Shown here: positions 34,179-34,244 of the stretch, piece by piece
How the letters are laid out: the number at the start of each line of letters is the position of its first letter
How positions within the stretch are numbered: position 1 is the first letter of the stretch
Source: Acidobacteriota bacterium
GTDB lineage: Bacteria; Acidobacteriota; UBA6911
Direction of reading: 5' to 3'
NCBI GenBank assembly: GCA_017860135.1
Contig: JAFNAG010000007.1
Location: forward strand, 1-34,244
Length of the DNA: 34,244 nucleotides
Notes under the pieces: model-generated
The model's input: only the letters and a program-made list of their open reading frames with translations
Told to the model about the DNA's origin: nothing
The model's database searches: none
Program-made: the position numbers and the translations under genes

Positions 34179-34244
34179 ATGAGCAAGGACAGGACTAAGC
34201 GGAGCAGCCCCGGCGCAAGAAAAGCCCGGCCGCAGCTGTTTCCG
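34179..34244 (+). CDS. Start of an unidentified protein, cut by the window end
   Basis: ATG at 34179 has a strong ribosome site (AGGGAGAG) and opens 22 codons reading MSKDRTKRSSPGARKARPQLFP, a basic, probably cytoplasmic N-terminus. It lies 100 bases after the glycosyltransferase on the same strand and may continue that unit. Too short to assign. Confidence 0.5.
   Translation, partial: MSKDRTKRSSPGARKARPQLFP

Noticed and set aside
34090-34182. A 30-codon frame (MRRKFAWHSEPAGG...) whose stop overlaps the last gene's ATG.
   Set aside because: It is very short, without a ribosome site or family resemblance; it could be a leader peptide but there is no support.

Overview
The window reads as a GC-rich (about 60 %) Gram-negative bacterial chromosome. 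The best guess is a member of the Acidobacteriota. This is inferred from three things: a small secreted Gly-rich lipocalin-like protein of a kind I associate with that phylum, a HpnK-type hopanoid-associated deacetylase together with PdxB and SelB, and intergenic spaces full of short palindromic and low-complexity repeats. No rRNA, tRNA, phage, IS transposase or CRISPR array is visible. Almost every gene is a housekeeping gene of recognisable family.

Layout. (1) 1-4870: the 5' part of ffh (minus strand), selB (plus), a repeat-bounded spacer, tatA, and a convergent, poorly characterised gene with a PD-(D/E)XK/RecB-like nuclease core. (2) 5016-6786: an enoyl-CoA hydratase family gene, then divergent cutA and ftsB/divIC sharing one promoter zone. 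(3) 6850-10822: pyrimidine synthesis, with pyrC facing away from a compact pyrK-pyrD-pyrF operon. (4) 11044-13000: a secreted lipocalin-like protein, a lytic transglycosylase and a small orphan membrane protein, separated by hairpins and repeats. (5) 13381-15770: class I fumarase, then a protein-L-isoaspartate methyltransferase that carries an export signal. (6) 15785-16026: a compact nested-palindrome element. (7) 16026-20552: a minus-strand operon amidase-nadE-pncB for NAD salvage. (8) 20942-27849: pdxB-hpnK-like-small EamA transporter, then a DegT/DnrJ aminotransferase, a 721-base gene-free stretch, and two overlapping SDR epimerases, the second with an N-terminal CBS pair. (9) 27875-32037: a DUF971 gene and full-length cobalamin-dependent metH (minus). 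(10) 32325-34244: polysaccharide deacetylase, a family 2 glycosyltransferase and the start of a further gene.

How the genes work together. PyrC, PyrK/PyrD and PyrF cover dihydroorotate to orotate and OMP to UMP; pyrB, carAB and pyrE are not here. NadE and PncB cover NAD synthesis from nicotinate, with nadD absent. The aminotransferase, two epimerases, deacetylases and glycosyltransferase suggest synthesis of an amino-sugar-containing envelope glycan or glycolipid, which is inference from family membership and proximity. The points most worth following up are the orphan RecB-like nuclease gene, the CBS-epimerase fusion, the exported Pcm and the 242-base palindromic element. I found no strong evidence for a wholly new multi-gene defence or mobile system.
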